Under the pieces are notes generated by a model. The model was not told the DNA's origin. It made no database searches and saw only the letters and a list, made by a program, of their open reading frames with translations. From Cellvibrio mixtus subsp. mixtus J3-8 (GTDB taxonomy: Bacteria; Pseudomonadota; Gammaproteobacteria; Pseudomonadales; Cellvibrionaceae), in the NCBI RefSeq assembly GCF_000766945.1, contig NZ_ALBT01000032.1:248001-312000 (forward strand): 64,000 nt of DNA, read 5' to 3'. The position numbers and the translations under genes were made by a program. How positions within the stretch are numbered: position 1 is the stretch's first letter; the number at the start of each line of letters is the position of its first letter. Positions 44,496 through 52,136 of the stretch are shown here, one piece after another.

Positions 44496-45338
44496 TTGAG
44501 TCGTCCACTGCAATTAACCATTCAATTGAAATGGTACCTGCTCACCGGCAGTTTATTCCTGGTGAGCATCTTCGGTTTGCAAGCTTGCAACAAACAAGGT
44601 GTTGGTGAAGCCAACGCGCAGACACAGCAGGCAAATCCAACGCCTGATGGTATTCCGCGCCTGGCGAATGGCAAACCGGATTTTTCCGGAATCTGGCAGA
44701 GTACCAGCGGCGCTGATTATGATTTGGAGCCGCATAACCATCGCGAGGATGCACCGCCGGGAGCCGGTGTTGTAGAAGGAAAATATTTGCCGTATTTACC
44801 GGAAGCGTTGGAGCAAAAGAAAAAGAATTTTGCCGAACGTAAAAAACTGGACCCGGCATTGAAAGGTTATACGTTAGGTGTTCCGCGCGGTATTTATTAC
44901 CCGGCGCCGTTCCAGATTTTCCAGCGCGAAAAAGATTTATTTATCGTGCATCAGTTTGGCCATTCAGTGCGTACTATTTTCACCAATAACACTGGTCATC
45001 CCAAAGATCCTTACGATTGGTGGTTAGGTGATTCGCGCGGTACATGGGAGGGCGATACGTTGGTGGTAGATGCGCGTCATTTCAATGATAAAACCTGGTT
45101 TGACAGCGCCGGTAATTATCACAGCGATGCGTTGCAAGTGCTGGAGCGCTGGACTTTCCTTGATCGCAATACTATCGAATACCAGGCCACGATTACTGAC
45201 GAAAAAGTTTTTAGTCGCCCCTGGACATTGAGCGTGATTTTGCATCGCCACCGCGAAAAAGATTTCCAGCTGATTGAGGATTATCGTTTTACCCTGGAGT
45301 ACGACGAATTTTATCCGCCCAGGCCCAGCGGCAATTAA
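44496..45338 (+). CDS. Lipoprotein of the PDFSGIW/GDSRGxWEGDTLVVD family (cassette 2, gene A)
   Basis: The start is TTG at 44496, fixed by GGGAG with a 7-nt spacer. The 280-residue protein has a lipoprotein signal (LLTGSLFLVSIFGLQAC, lipobox Cys at about residue 31). The mature domain carries IPRLANGKPDFSGIWQSTSGADY, DPALKGYTLGVPRGIYYPAPFQIFQ, FGHSVRTIFTNN, GDSRGTWEGDTLVVDARHFNDKTW and FQLIEDYRF. It is a close paralogue of the protein at 1391-2182, which lacks the lipobox. It is followed 49 nt later by its partner. The function is unknown, but repeated co-occurrence with TonB receptors and DUF6152 suggests a periplasmic or outer-membrane role in substrate handling. Confidence 0.86.
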   Translation: MSRPLQLTIQLKWYLLTGSLFLVSIFGLQACNKQGVGEANAQTQQANPTPDGIPRLANGKPDFSGIWQSTSGADYDLEPHNHREDAPPGAGVVEGKYLPYLPEALEQKKKNFAERKKLDPALKGYTLGVPRGIYYPAPFQIFQREKDLFIVHQFGHSVRTIFTNNTGHPKDPYDWWLGDSRGTWEGDTLVVDARHFNDKTWFDSAGNYHSDALQVLERWTFLDRNTIEYQATITDEKVFSRPWTLSVILHRHREKDFQLIEDYRFTLEYDEFYPPRPSGN

Positions 45339-45387
45339 TGCCTGATCATTGCGCCCAATCACAGCTTGGATATTTACGAGGCATCTT

Positions 45388-46326
45388 ATGAGACAACCAG
45401 CAGCAACATTTTTTTCTGTGCGTAAAACGGCAATAGCGATGATATTAATAAGTATCTCCGCATTGGGTTACGCACAGGGTGGTATTCCAATTGAGAAAAG
45501 TTTCCCGGAAATTAAATCCGGTGAGTGGACAGGTCCGCGTTTGGCCGATGGACAACCGGATGTCCAGGGGCATTGGTCTAACACAATTGCGAACCACAAT
45601 AATTTTACCGATCCGCAAGGCGGCATTCCCAATGACCCTAATCCTCGCCCGGCTGACCAGGGGCCGCGTGAAGCGCGTGCGCCCAGCCGTGTGAGTGATC
45701 CTGCGGATGGGCAGGTTCCATTGCAGCCATGGGCGTTGGAAAAAGTCAAAGAATTCCAGGTGGGTTTTCATAACCCGGTAAAACAGGAGTATATAGAACC
45801 ATTAGCGCGTTGCGCACCGGCAGGTGTGCCCAAATCGCTTTATTGGCACGGCTATGAAATCAGCCAGTATCCCGGTTATGTGTTATTCCAGTTCAATTCA
45901 GGTACGCGTATTATCCATTTGGATAACAAAGCCCCACTGCCAGACAATATTAAATTGTGGAATGGCGATTCGCGCGGACACTGGGAGGGGAATACATTGG
46001 TGGTGAGCGTGCGTAACCATAACGGCAAGGCCTTATTTGGCCGCTCCGGTGAGTTCATTAGCGAAAACGGTACTATTGAAGAGCGTTATATTTTTAATAG
46101 TGATCGTTCTCGTTACAACTATGTGGCTACGATTACTGATCCGACGGTTTATACGCGCCCATTTACCGTCACCATTCCCGCCAAGCGTTATACCGAGGCG
46201 GACACACCTAATGGCTGGCATTTTGAAGTGGAACCGGCTACACATGCGGGTAACGAGTTAATCCTTGAGCATTACGAGCGCATCTGCGCCGAGAATAATG
46301 GTGCTTTTGGCATTACTGCTAAATAA
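45388..46326 (+). CDS. Secreted protein, PDVQGHW/GDSRGHWEGNTLVV family (cassette 2, gene B)
   Basis: The ATG at 45388 has GAGG with a 7-nt spacer; an earlier in-frame ATG at 45349 lacks a ribosome site. The 312-residue protein has a signal peptide (cleavage near SALGYAQ) and the same motif order as its paralogue at 432-1382: LADGQPDVQGHW, RAPSRVSDPADGQVPLQPWALEKVKEF, LARCAPAG, NGDSRGHWEGNTLVVSVRNHNGKA and PTVYTRPFTVTI. It ends the DUF6152 operon. The function is unknown. Confidence 0.86.
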   Translation: MRQPAATFFSVRKTAIAMILISISALGYAQGGIPIEKSFPEIKSGEWTGPRLADGQPDVQGHWSNTIANHNNFTDPQGGIPNDPNPRPADQGPREARAPSRVSDPADGQVPLQPWALEKVKEFQVGFHNPVKQEYIEPLARCAPAGVPKSLYWHGYEISQYPGYVLFQFNSGTRIIHLDNKAPLPDNIKLWNGDSRGHWEGNTLVVSVRNHNGKALFGRSGEFISENGTIEERYIFNSDRSRYNYVATITDPTVYTRPFTVTIPAKRYTEADTPNGWHFEVEPATHAGNELILEHYERICAENNGAFGITAK

Positions 46327-46688
46327 CCTTTTATGAGCCGTGTTCATCACGGCGCAGTATTGCTGTTGCGATAAGCTTGCACGCAAATTTATACTGCGAG
46401 CGCCAGCAGGGGTAGTGGTACTGCGGCCATAAGGGCAGGGTGATAATGCCCGCCGAAAAAATTTTGATCGGGGCGCTTGTTGCGGGCAATGGGTATGTTT
46501 TCATCGAAACGGCATGCTCATTGCAAAAAGTCAAACAGCATGGGCAAATTGATTGGCAGTTCGATTGAAAAATCGGCGAATCGTTTGTGTATGTAATGAA
46601 ACAAAGCAATAAGTGTTCAAATTGAAATACTTGTACCGGTTAGCTTGATGAATAATCAACAGACATAGATCTTAGGAGAATCCTGTTA
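46327..46688. other. Intergenic region before cytochrome c'
   Basis: This 362-bp gap contains a hairpin GCCGTG-TTCAT-CACGGC just past the cassette stop (about 46337-46352), without a T run, and then nothing recognisable. A GG-N10-GC match in the G-rich stretch near 46470 lacks the T before GG, and I do not count it as a sigma-54 promoter. Confidence 0.5.
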
Positions 46689-47204
46689 ATGACTCGTGTA
46701 GCCAAAGTTGTAACCTCGTTAAAAATTCTGGGCGCTGCTTGCCTGGTTGCTGGTAGTGCCAGTGTGTTTGCTGCAGATGAACCTGCAAAAGCGGCACCAG
46801 CGGCAGCTTCGGATGCGGCCAAGCAAGCGATTGCTGTACGCAAGGCAGCATTTTTGTTGATTGCCAATAACTTCAAACCTATTGGTGAAGTTCTGCAAGG
46901 TAAAGCTGCTTACAACCAGGCTGAAATCGTGAAGCGTGCACAGCGCGTTGCTTTTTTGAGTGAGTTACTGGATGGGACTTTCCCGGCGGAGTCCAATCTG
47001 GGTGTACCACAAACCAAAACCAAAGCTGAGGCCTTCACTAAAAAAGAAGACTTCGATAAGTTGTTAAAAGAATTTGTAGCCAATTCAAAAAACCTGGCTC
47101 AAGTTGCTGCGAAGGAATCTACTGCGTCTGACGCGTTCAAAAATGCCGCCAAGGCAGTTGCTGAAGGCTGCAAAGGCTGTCACGACAAGTACAAGGAAAA
47201 ATAG
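46689..47204 (+). CDS. Cytochrome c' family protein
   Basis: This is a 171-residue protein with a signal peptide (cleavage near SVFAAD) and an Ala/Pro-rich linker. The mature part is a four-helix pattern: RKAAFLLIANNFKPIGEVLQGKAAY is the typical first helix of cytochrome c', and the haem-c site CKGCH is at residues 161-165 near the C-terminus. Such proteins bind NO or carry electrons. It is likely co-transcribed with the cytochrome b561 gene 80 nt downstream, a known pairing in which the b561 is the membrane electron donor or acceptor. Confidence 0.92.
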   Translation: MTRVAKVVTSLKILGAACLVAGSASVFAADEPAKAAPAAASDAAKQAIAVRKAAFLLIANNFKPIGEVLQGKAAYNQAEIVKRAQRVAFLSELLDGTFPAESNLGVPQTKTKAEAFTKKEDFDKLLKEFVANSKNLAQVAAKESTASDAFKNAAKAVAEGCKGCHDKYKEK

Positions 47205-47284
47205 TCCGCTGTTGTTGTTAATTCTATGCTGGCCACTGTGCCAGCATAGATATTCTTAAATCCCGCTTAACGTGCAGTACTATT

Positions 47285-48037
47285 ATGTCCGATCAATTTA
47301 TTGAACCCACCCAAAGCCTTGAGATTGAAACTTCAGCTGTTTCTGATAACCCGCATTTGCATGTTTGGGATTTGCCTACGCGTGTATTTCACTGGTTGTT
47401 AGTGGCTTCGTTTATTGTTGCGTATGTCAGCAATTGGTTGGGGGTAAGTTATTTCACTTACCATTTATGGTCAGGTTATTTTGTAGTGGTGCTGGTAGGG
47501 TTTCGTATCTTATGGGGACTATTCGGTACCCATCACGCGCAGTTTGTAAATTTTGTTCGCCACCCGCTGGAAAGCGTGCGTTACGCCAAACACCTGGCGA
47601 GCAATAAAGCCAAAAGCTATCCAGGGCATAATCCTCTGGGGGCGTTGATGGTATTGTTGCTGTTAACCGTAATGCTGATCCAGGCTGTTACCGGTTTATT
47701 TGCGAACGACGAAATATTTAATGTTGGGCCTTTGTATGGCTACATCAGTAATGAATTAAGTTTGAAGCTTACCGGATTGCATAAAGAATTGTTTTACTGG
47801 ATTCTTGCAGCGGTGGGGGTACATGTAGGTGCTGTGCTTTTTTATGTATTCTTCAAACGCGAAAACCTGATTAAAGCGATGATTACTGGCAAGAAACCCC
47901 GCCACGGTTTTGAAGGTGCGCGTTCAATTGAATCATCCAAAATCTGGCTGGCGCTATTTTTAATTGTATTGGTATCAGCGCTGCTTGCCTGGATTATTGT
48001 TACTGCGCCTGAAGCTGTACTGGATTTGGGTTACTGA
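47285..48037 (+). CDS. Cytochrome b561 family membrane protein
   Basis: The 250-residue protein starts with a soluble segment, then HVWDLPTRVFHWLLVASFIVAY (His ligand in the first helix). Helix 2 has YHLWSGYFVVVLVGFRILWGLFG, helix 3 PLGALMVLLLLTVMLIQAVTG, and helix 4 LHKELFYWILAAVGVHVGAVLFY with further haem-b histidines. A fifth helix is at the C-terminus. This is the Ni/Fe-hydrogenase b-type/cytochrome b561 family. It probably moves electrons between quinones and the cytochrome c' encoded upstream. A terminator follows. Confidence 0.92.
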   Translation: MSDQFIEPTQSLEIETSAVSDNPHLHVWDLPTRVFHWLLVASFIVAYVSNWLGVSYFTYHLWSGYFVVVLVGFRILWGLFGTHHAQFVNFVRHPLESVRYAKHLASNKAKSYPGHNPLGALMVLLLLTVMLIQAVTGLFANDEIFNVGPLYGYISNELSLKLTGLHKELFYWILAAVGVHVGAVLFYVFFKRENLIKAMITGKKPRHGFEGARSIESSKIWLALFLIVLVSALLAWIIVTAPEAVLDLGY

Positions 48038-48091
48038 GTTGTTATCCGAATTCTTTCATCGAATAAAGCTTAAATTGGTTATTGCATAAAA

Positions 48092-48115
48092 AAGCGGAGA
48101 ATTTATTCTCCGCTT
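48092..48115. terminator. Bidirectional terminator between convergent genes
   Basis: A 10-bp stem AAGCGGAGAA (48092-48101) pairs with 48106-48115. It overlaps the last codons of the minus-strand amidotransferase gene and serves the cytochrome b561 gene from the other side. Confidence 0.75.
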
Positions 48116-48888
48116 ACTCGTTCCAGGTGCAGTTCCCCATCTTTAAATAACCGCGCTTCACCGCGTTGGAATACTTTCCAGTCTTCATTAGCGGTTAATG
48201 GTTTTGTTGCGATCACAATCATCTGGTCTTCATGGCTGTTGTGTTCACTCAAATCCAGTGATAACTCGCGATCAATCAATGTCACACGGCTAAACGGAAA
48301 TTTGCGTTCAACATACGCCAGATGCGTGGAGCAATAGCTGTACATCCATTCGCCATTGGACAAAATAATGTTAAAGGTACCGAAGCTGGCAATGGTTTCA
48401 CTAAAGTGATTCAACCACTGAAACAAGCTGGCGGTATTGCTGATTCCGCTGGGTACATGGCGTTTCAGCTGCTGTAATAAATAACAAAATGCCAGTTCGC
48501 TATCAGTATCACCTTCCGGTGTAAATTCATCGTCCAGGAAGGGATTGAATCCTTTTAAATCCCCGTTATGGCAAAACAACCAATCACTGCCCCACAGGCT
48601 GCGCTGGAAGGGGTGGCAATTATTGAGCTTGACCTGGCCCACAGTTGCCTTGCGGATATGCGCGATAATCGTTTTGGATTTCAGGCCATTTTTTTGGATG
48701 GCTTCCGCCAGATGTGACTCCGCTGCCGGTGAATCATCAAGGATCACCTGAGCTTGCTGGTTGCGATAATAAGCAATACCCCAACCATCTTTATGTTCAT
48801 CGGTAAGCCCGCCACGCGCGCGAAATCCTTCAAAGGAAAACCCAATACTTGCCGGTTGTTTACAGCTCATTCCTAATAACTGGCACAT
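48103..48888 (-). CDS. Class II glutamine amidotransferase, YafJ-like
   Basis: The 261-residue protein begins MCQLLGMSC, so Cys2 becomes the N-terminal nucleophile after Met removal. Further family motifs are RGGLTDEHKDGWGIAYY near 25-41, IAHIRKATVGQVKLNNCHPF near 75-94, and FCHNGDLKGF near 105. This is the compact amidotransferase-only form, as in E. coli YafJ, which has no fused synthase domain. The substrate partner is unknown. It follows the degenerate EAL gene by 38 nt and is probably co-transcribed with it. Confidence 0.9.
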   Translation of the reverse strand: MCQLLGMSCKQPASIGFSFEGFRARGGLTDEHKDGWGIAYYRNQQAQVILDDSPAAESHLAEAIQKNGLKSKTIIAHIRKATVGQVKLNNCHPFQRSLWGSDWLFCHNGDLKGFNPFLDDEFTPEGDTDSELAFCYLLQQLKRHVPSGISNTASLFQWLNHFSETIASFGTFNIILSNGEWMYSYCSTHLAYVERKFPFSRVTLIDRELSLDLSEHNSHEDQMIVIATKPLTANEDWKVFQRGEARLFKDGELHLERVSGE

Positions 48889-48926
48889 AGTAATAGTTCC
48901 AAGATCCTCGGCGTGGACGAATTAAA

Positions 48927-49751
48927 TTAACTTGCAAGTCGTTGTGATTCATCGATCGATGAATTATTAAAAACCGGTTGCGTGTTGCTTGCTAATTGCA
49001 CGTAACCTTCAAAACGTGTATTCGCTAATTGCACCAGTTTGTACTGGCTAAAGTCCTGTTCGGGAGCTACCAGAATGCGTGTTGATCCCAACGGGTAGTT
49101 GGGTTGTTCAATTAACTGCTGGACTAGCGCAGGGCTGGAAAAAATATAATCCGGTTGCAATTCGAATTGTCGTAGCAATTCCCAGTCCGGCAATTCATGC
49201 AGGCTGATGCCAATGCGATATTGGCGTTCGCGATAATTGGTTAACGCTTGCTGGAAATGCGGCAGGCTCGCGATATCCACCAGTTTGGTGTGCAATACCA
49301 CGCGCTCTGGCCCCAGGCCGCAATCGCTTAATATTTTTTCAAATGCTTTCCCGTGTTCATTCGCTACGCTCAATATATGGCGCGCCTGAACGCGCAGTGC
49401 CAGTAAACCTTTGAAACCGTCGTGTTGTTGCAAATAATTTAACGAGTGCAGGGTTCTTACCAGGCGGTCCAGGTGAACAACCTGTTCCTTGTCTTCCAGG
49501 GCATTCACAATATCGTCGATATTTAATAAATTGCCGGTGCTGGAGCGTACAAATAAATCCGCATAATGGCCAATCAGTTGATCATCTTTTGCCGATAATA
49601 TTTCTGCAAACTGGCTACCCAGAATCAGATTACCAAAGCGCGCCCAATATTGGTTGTCGGCCTTATAAAAGCCGGTTTTTGGCAATTCGCGCAGACGCGC
49701 CTGGGTTTGCAGTTGATCGTTAAAATAATTCATTAATTCTGTCAGGGGCAT
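48927..49751 (-). CDS. Degenerate EAL-domain protein, probably catalytically inactive
   Basis: The 274-residue cytoplasmic protein has an N-terminal region of about 70 residues and then a recognisable but decayed EAL fold: GLLALRVQARHIL resembles the VSVNVSARQL strand. CGLGPERVVLHTKLVDIASLP occupies the place of the LEITES motif, and RQYRIGISLHELPDWELLRQFELQPDYIF that of the DDFGTGYSSL motif. The Glu and Asp metal ligands needed for c-di-GMP hydrolysis are absent, so a binding or protein-interaction role is more likely. Assignment rests on fold-pattern similarity only. Confidence 0.65.
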   Translation of the reverse strand: MPLTELMNYFNDQLQTQARLRELPKTGFYKADNQYWARFGNLILGSQFAEILSAKDDQLIGHYADLFVRSSTGNLLNIDDIVNALEDKEQVVHLDRLVRTLHSLNYLQQHDGFKGLLALRVQARHILSVANEHGKAFEKILSDCGLGPERVVLHTKLVDIASLPHFQQALTNYRERQYRIGISLHELPDWELLRQFELQPDYIFSSPALVQQLIEQPNYPLGSTRILVAPEQDFSQYKLVQLANTRFEGYVQLASNTQPVFNNSSIDESQRLAS

Positions 49752-50014
49752 AGCGTCAGCCTTGCAATAAAAACTATCCAGGCACGCATCATAAATAGCG
49801 CAAAACGAATTATGAAAGAATTAAATATTCCTAGCTTATAACGAGCTCCAATCCGGTTTTATCAGCTGCTTATTTTTTATAACTCTGATTATAAGGATAT
49901 AGAGATATATTCTTTCCCATTGGTTATAGCCGTCACTATAGTGGCTTCACATCATCTTAAACACCTTGCGTTACCATCGAGTGTGTCATGGCAACACACT
50001 GTTGAGGAGAAAAC
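49752..50014. promoter_or_regulatory. Divergent promoter region and leader of the encapsulin locus
   Basis: This 263-bp gap has a palindrome CACTATAGTG near 49933-49942 and a leader stem-loop AGTGTGT (49980-49986) / ACACACT (49994-50000) directly before the ribosome site GAGGAG of the rhodanese gene. I found no sigma-54 match. The stem could influence translation of the first gene. Confidence 0.5.
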
Positions 50015-50542
50015 ATGACAGTGATTCAGTTAAATTCCGTTGTTGATAATTCATCAGTTTCTGCGCATAACACCGCTTCTCCACAGGGCGCCGCGCAGGA
50101 GTTACCTGAGGTTTTGCTCGTCGCAAATGCGGATGCAAAAGCGGCTGGTTTGACTTATGCCGGTGGTGTATTGCCGGAAGAAGCCTGGAAATTATTTGTC
50201 GGCGGTCAGGCACATTTGATTGATGTGCGTACTTCTGAAGAGCGCAAGTTTGTTGGACATGTCCCTAATACGCTGCATATTGCATGGCAAACCGGCCCTG
50301 CATTAATCAAAAATCCACGCTTCCTGCGTGAGCTGGAAAATAAATTACCGAAAGACGCGGTCATTCTGTTCCTGTGCCGTAGTGGTAAACGTTCTGCCGC
50401 CGCAGCCACTGCTGCTGCAAACGCCGGGTTCATCCATGTATTTAATGTGCGTGAAGGTTTTGAGGGCGATCTGGATGAGCGCCAGCAGCGCGGTGCTGTG
50501 AGTGGGTGGCGCCAACGCGGTTTGCCTTGGGTCCAGGATTAA
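50015..50542 (+). CDS. Rhodanese-domain sulfurtransferase of the encapsulin locus
   Basis: The 175-residue cytoplasmic protein starts at an ATG after GAGGAG. A variable N-terminus of about 45 residues precedes one rhodanese domain: EEAWKLFVGGQAHLIDVRTSEERKFVGHVPN near 55-85 and the active-site loop FLCRSGKRSAAAA with Cys121. It can carry a persulfide sulfur. Rhodanese genes recur beside family 2A encapsulins, where the encapsulated cysteine desulfurase releases sulfur from cysteine. Unlike the exported homologue at 7893, the catalytic cysteine is present here. Confidence 0.92.
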   Translation: MTVIQLNSVVDNSSVSAHNTASPQGAAQELPEVLLVANADAKAAGLTYAGGVLPEEAWKLFVGGQAHLIDVRTSEERKFVGHVPNTLHIAWQTGPALIKNPRFLRELENKLPKDAVILFLCRSGKRSAAAATAAANAGFIHVFNVREGFEGDLDERQQRGAVSGWRQRGLPWVQD

Positions 50543-50688
50543 GCCGTTCAGGATTAAACAGTTTCAGCGTTAACGGATTTCAAAATTAAACAGTTCCAGG
50601 ACGAAATAATCACCAAATTAAACAGCGGGATTGTTTCTGTCATTCAAAGGAAATCATCAACAATAATTACTGATGAGTTATATGTTTT

Positions 50689-51681
50689 ATGAGTGTCAAT
50701 CACCCACCCGAATTGCTCAATGCCAATATCGCCCAGCTTAACGCGCAACCGTTAAACTCGGCGAGTTGGGAGCTGGACAAAATTGTTCAAGAGTTGCGCA
50801 ATGCACGTAACGATTGGCGAGCCCAGCGCGGGCGTTCGCGCGAGCCTGGTTTACGTGAATTGCCATCGCGCGATGCACTGCAACAAATCATCCGCGACCT
50901 TTGTGGTGCGTTATTTCCGATGCGCCTTGGGCCACAGGAATTGCGCGAAGAAACAGAAGATTACTACGTTGGTCATACGCTGGACGCTGCATTGAATGAG
51001 CTATTGCGACAGGTGCAATTGGAATTAATTTATTTCGCCCGCCAACAAAATTCCCAGGATGATGAAACTGTTTTAAGAATCCAGGCTAATCAAATCGTCC
51101 GTTTATTCGCGGCTGCATTACCGGAATTGCGCCGCACGTTAGATGTGGATATCCAGGCTGCGTATCAAGGTGATCCAGCAGCGCGCAGCGTAGATGAGGT
51201 GTTGCTTTGTTATCCCGGCGTGCTTGCGATTATTCATCATCGCCTTGCGCATACCTTGTATCAATTGGGCGTGCCGTTATTAGCGCGCATCGTTGCAGAA
51301 TTGGCACATTCCTTGACTGGTATTGATATACACCCCGGGGCAGAAATCGGGCGTGGATTTTTTATCGACCATGGCACCGGTGTTGTGATTGGTGAAACCG
51401 CAGTGATTGGCGAACGTGTTCGTATTTATCAGGCAGTGACACTGGGAGCAAAAACTTTTCCCACTGATGACAAAGGCAATTTGCAAAAAGGTTTGCCGCG
51501 TCATCCTATCGTTGAAGATGAAGTGGTGATTTACGCCGGTGCTACAGTATTGGGTCGTATCACAATAGGTAAGGGGTCAGTCATCGGCGGTAATGTATGG
51601 CTGACTCGCAGTGTTCCGCCCGGTTCAAGTATTACCCAGGCTAGTTCACGTCAACAGGCGCCGCAGGAGGCCGATGTATGA
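50689..51681 (+). CDS. epsC: Serine O-acetyltransferase
   Basis: The 330-residue enzyme makes O-acetylserine from serine and acetyl-CoA, the entry step of cysteine synthesis. An N-terminal helical domain (to about residue 190) precedes the left-handed beta-helix: GIDIHPGAEIGRGFFIDHGTGVVIGETAVIGERVRIYQAVTLGAK, with the catalytic-type Asp227-His228, then YAGATVLGRITIGKGSVIGGNVWL. The long N-terminal form is the EpsC/SrpH type found with family 2A encapsulins. Its stop overlaps the XRE start (ATGA, 51678-51681), so the two are translationally coupled. Confidence 0.93.
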   Translation: MSVNHPPELLNANIAQLNAQPLNSASWELDKIVQELRNARNDWRAQRGRSREPGLRELPSRDALQQIIRDLCGALFPMRLGPQELREETEDYYVGHTLDAALNELLRQVQLELIYFARQQNSQDDETVLRIQANQIVRLFAAALPELRRTLDVDIQAAYQGDPAARSVDEVLLCYPGVLAIIHHRLAHTLYQLGVPLLARIVAELAHSLTGIDIHPGAEIGRGFFIDHGTGVVIGETAVIGERVRIYQAVTLGAKTFPTDDKGNLQKGLPRHPIVEDEVVIYAGATVLGRITIGKGSVIGGNVWLTRSVPPGSSITQASSRQQAPQEADV

Positions 51682-51938
51682 GTATTAATGTGTATTTTGG
51701 CCGCGTAGTGAAACAGCTGCGCGACACCCGGCGTTTATCGCAAGAAGCCCTTGCCGAACGCGCCGATTTAAATCGCACCTATTTGGGCGAAGTGGAGCGT
51801 GGGGTAGCGATTCCATCGCTTGCTACTATCGCAAAAATTGCGACTGCGTTAAACCTTCCAACTTCCGATTTAATTGCGCGTAGTGAAATTCTTCTTAACA
51901 ACGAACTACAGCAAGCCGAATTAGCAAGTGTTGATTAA
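51678..51938 (+). CDS. Small XRE-type helix-turn-helix regulator
   Basis: This is an 86-residue single-domain DNA-binding protein with a strong SD (AGGAGG, 7-nt spacer) inside the upstream gene. The HTH spans about residues 8-65: VKQLRDTRRLSQEALAERADLNRTYLGEVERG is the canonical helix 2-helix 3 core, followed by PSLATIAKIATALNLPTSDLI. It is coupled to the serine acetyltransferase and sits directly before the encapsulin gene, so it is the obvious candidate regulator of this locus. A perfect palindrome overlaps its stop codon. Confidence 0.9.
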   Translation: MSINVYFGRVVKQLRDTRRLSQEALAERADLNRTYLGEVERGVAIPSLATIAKIATALNLPTSDLIARSEILLNNELQQAELASVD

Positions 51939-51949
51939 TCAACACTTGC
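51924..51949. repeat. Perfect 26-bp palindrome across the XRE stop codon
   Basis: The sequence from GCAAGTGTTGATT at 51924-51936 is followed immediately by its complement to 51949. As DNA it is an ideal dimer operator; as RNA it is a 13-bp stem without a loop sequence or T tract. It separates the upstream three genes from the shell and cargo genes. Confidence 0.85.
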
Positions 51950-52059
51950 AACCCTGAAATACTTTCATATTTCTTTCATTAATTCCCGGTAATTATTTAC
52001 ACGGGATGAGGTGACGTTTTTTTATTCTTTTGTTGATGGCTATAGCAGGTTGTTCGCTT

Positions 52060-52091
52060 CTTAGATCAATGCGATCTTAGCTTAGTGCGAT
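52060..52091. repeat. 16-bp direct repeat ahead of the encapsulin gene
   Basis: CTTAGATCAATGCGAT is followed directly by CTTAGCTTAGTGCGAT; the ends CTTAG and TGCGAT are identical. It lies 46-77 nt before the encapsulin start and could be a regulator site or part of the promoter. Confidence 0.65.
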
Positions 52092-52136
52092 TTCTTCTAT
52101 GGGTTTTTACGACATTCTTTTTTAAGGAGCTTCGGC

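Noticed and set aside
46465-46485. GG-N10-GC match before the cytochrome c' gene
   Set aside because: It lies in a G-rich run without the T before GG, so a chance match is likely.
48927-49751. Active c-di-GMP phosphodiesterase
   Set aside because: The EAL, LEITES and DDFGTG positions needed for catalysis are not present, so only a degenerate domain is supported.
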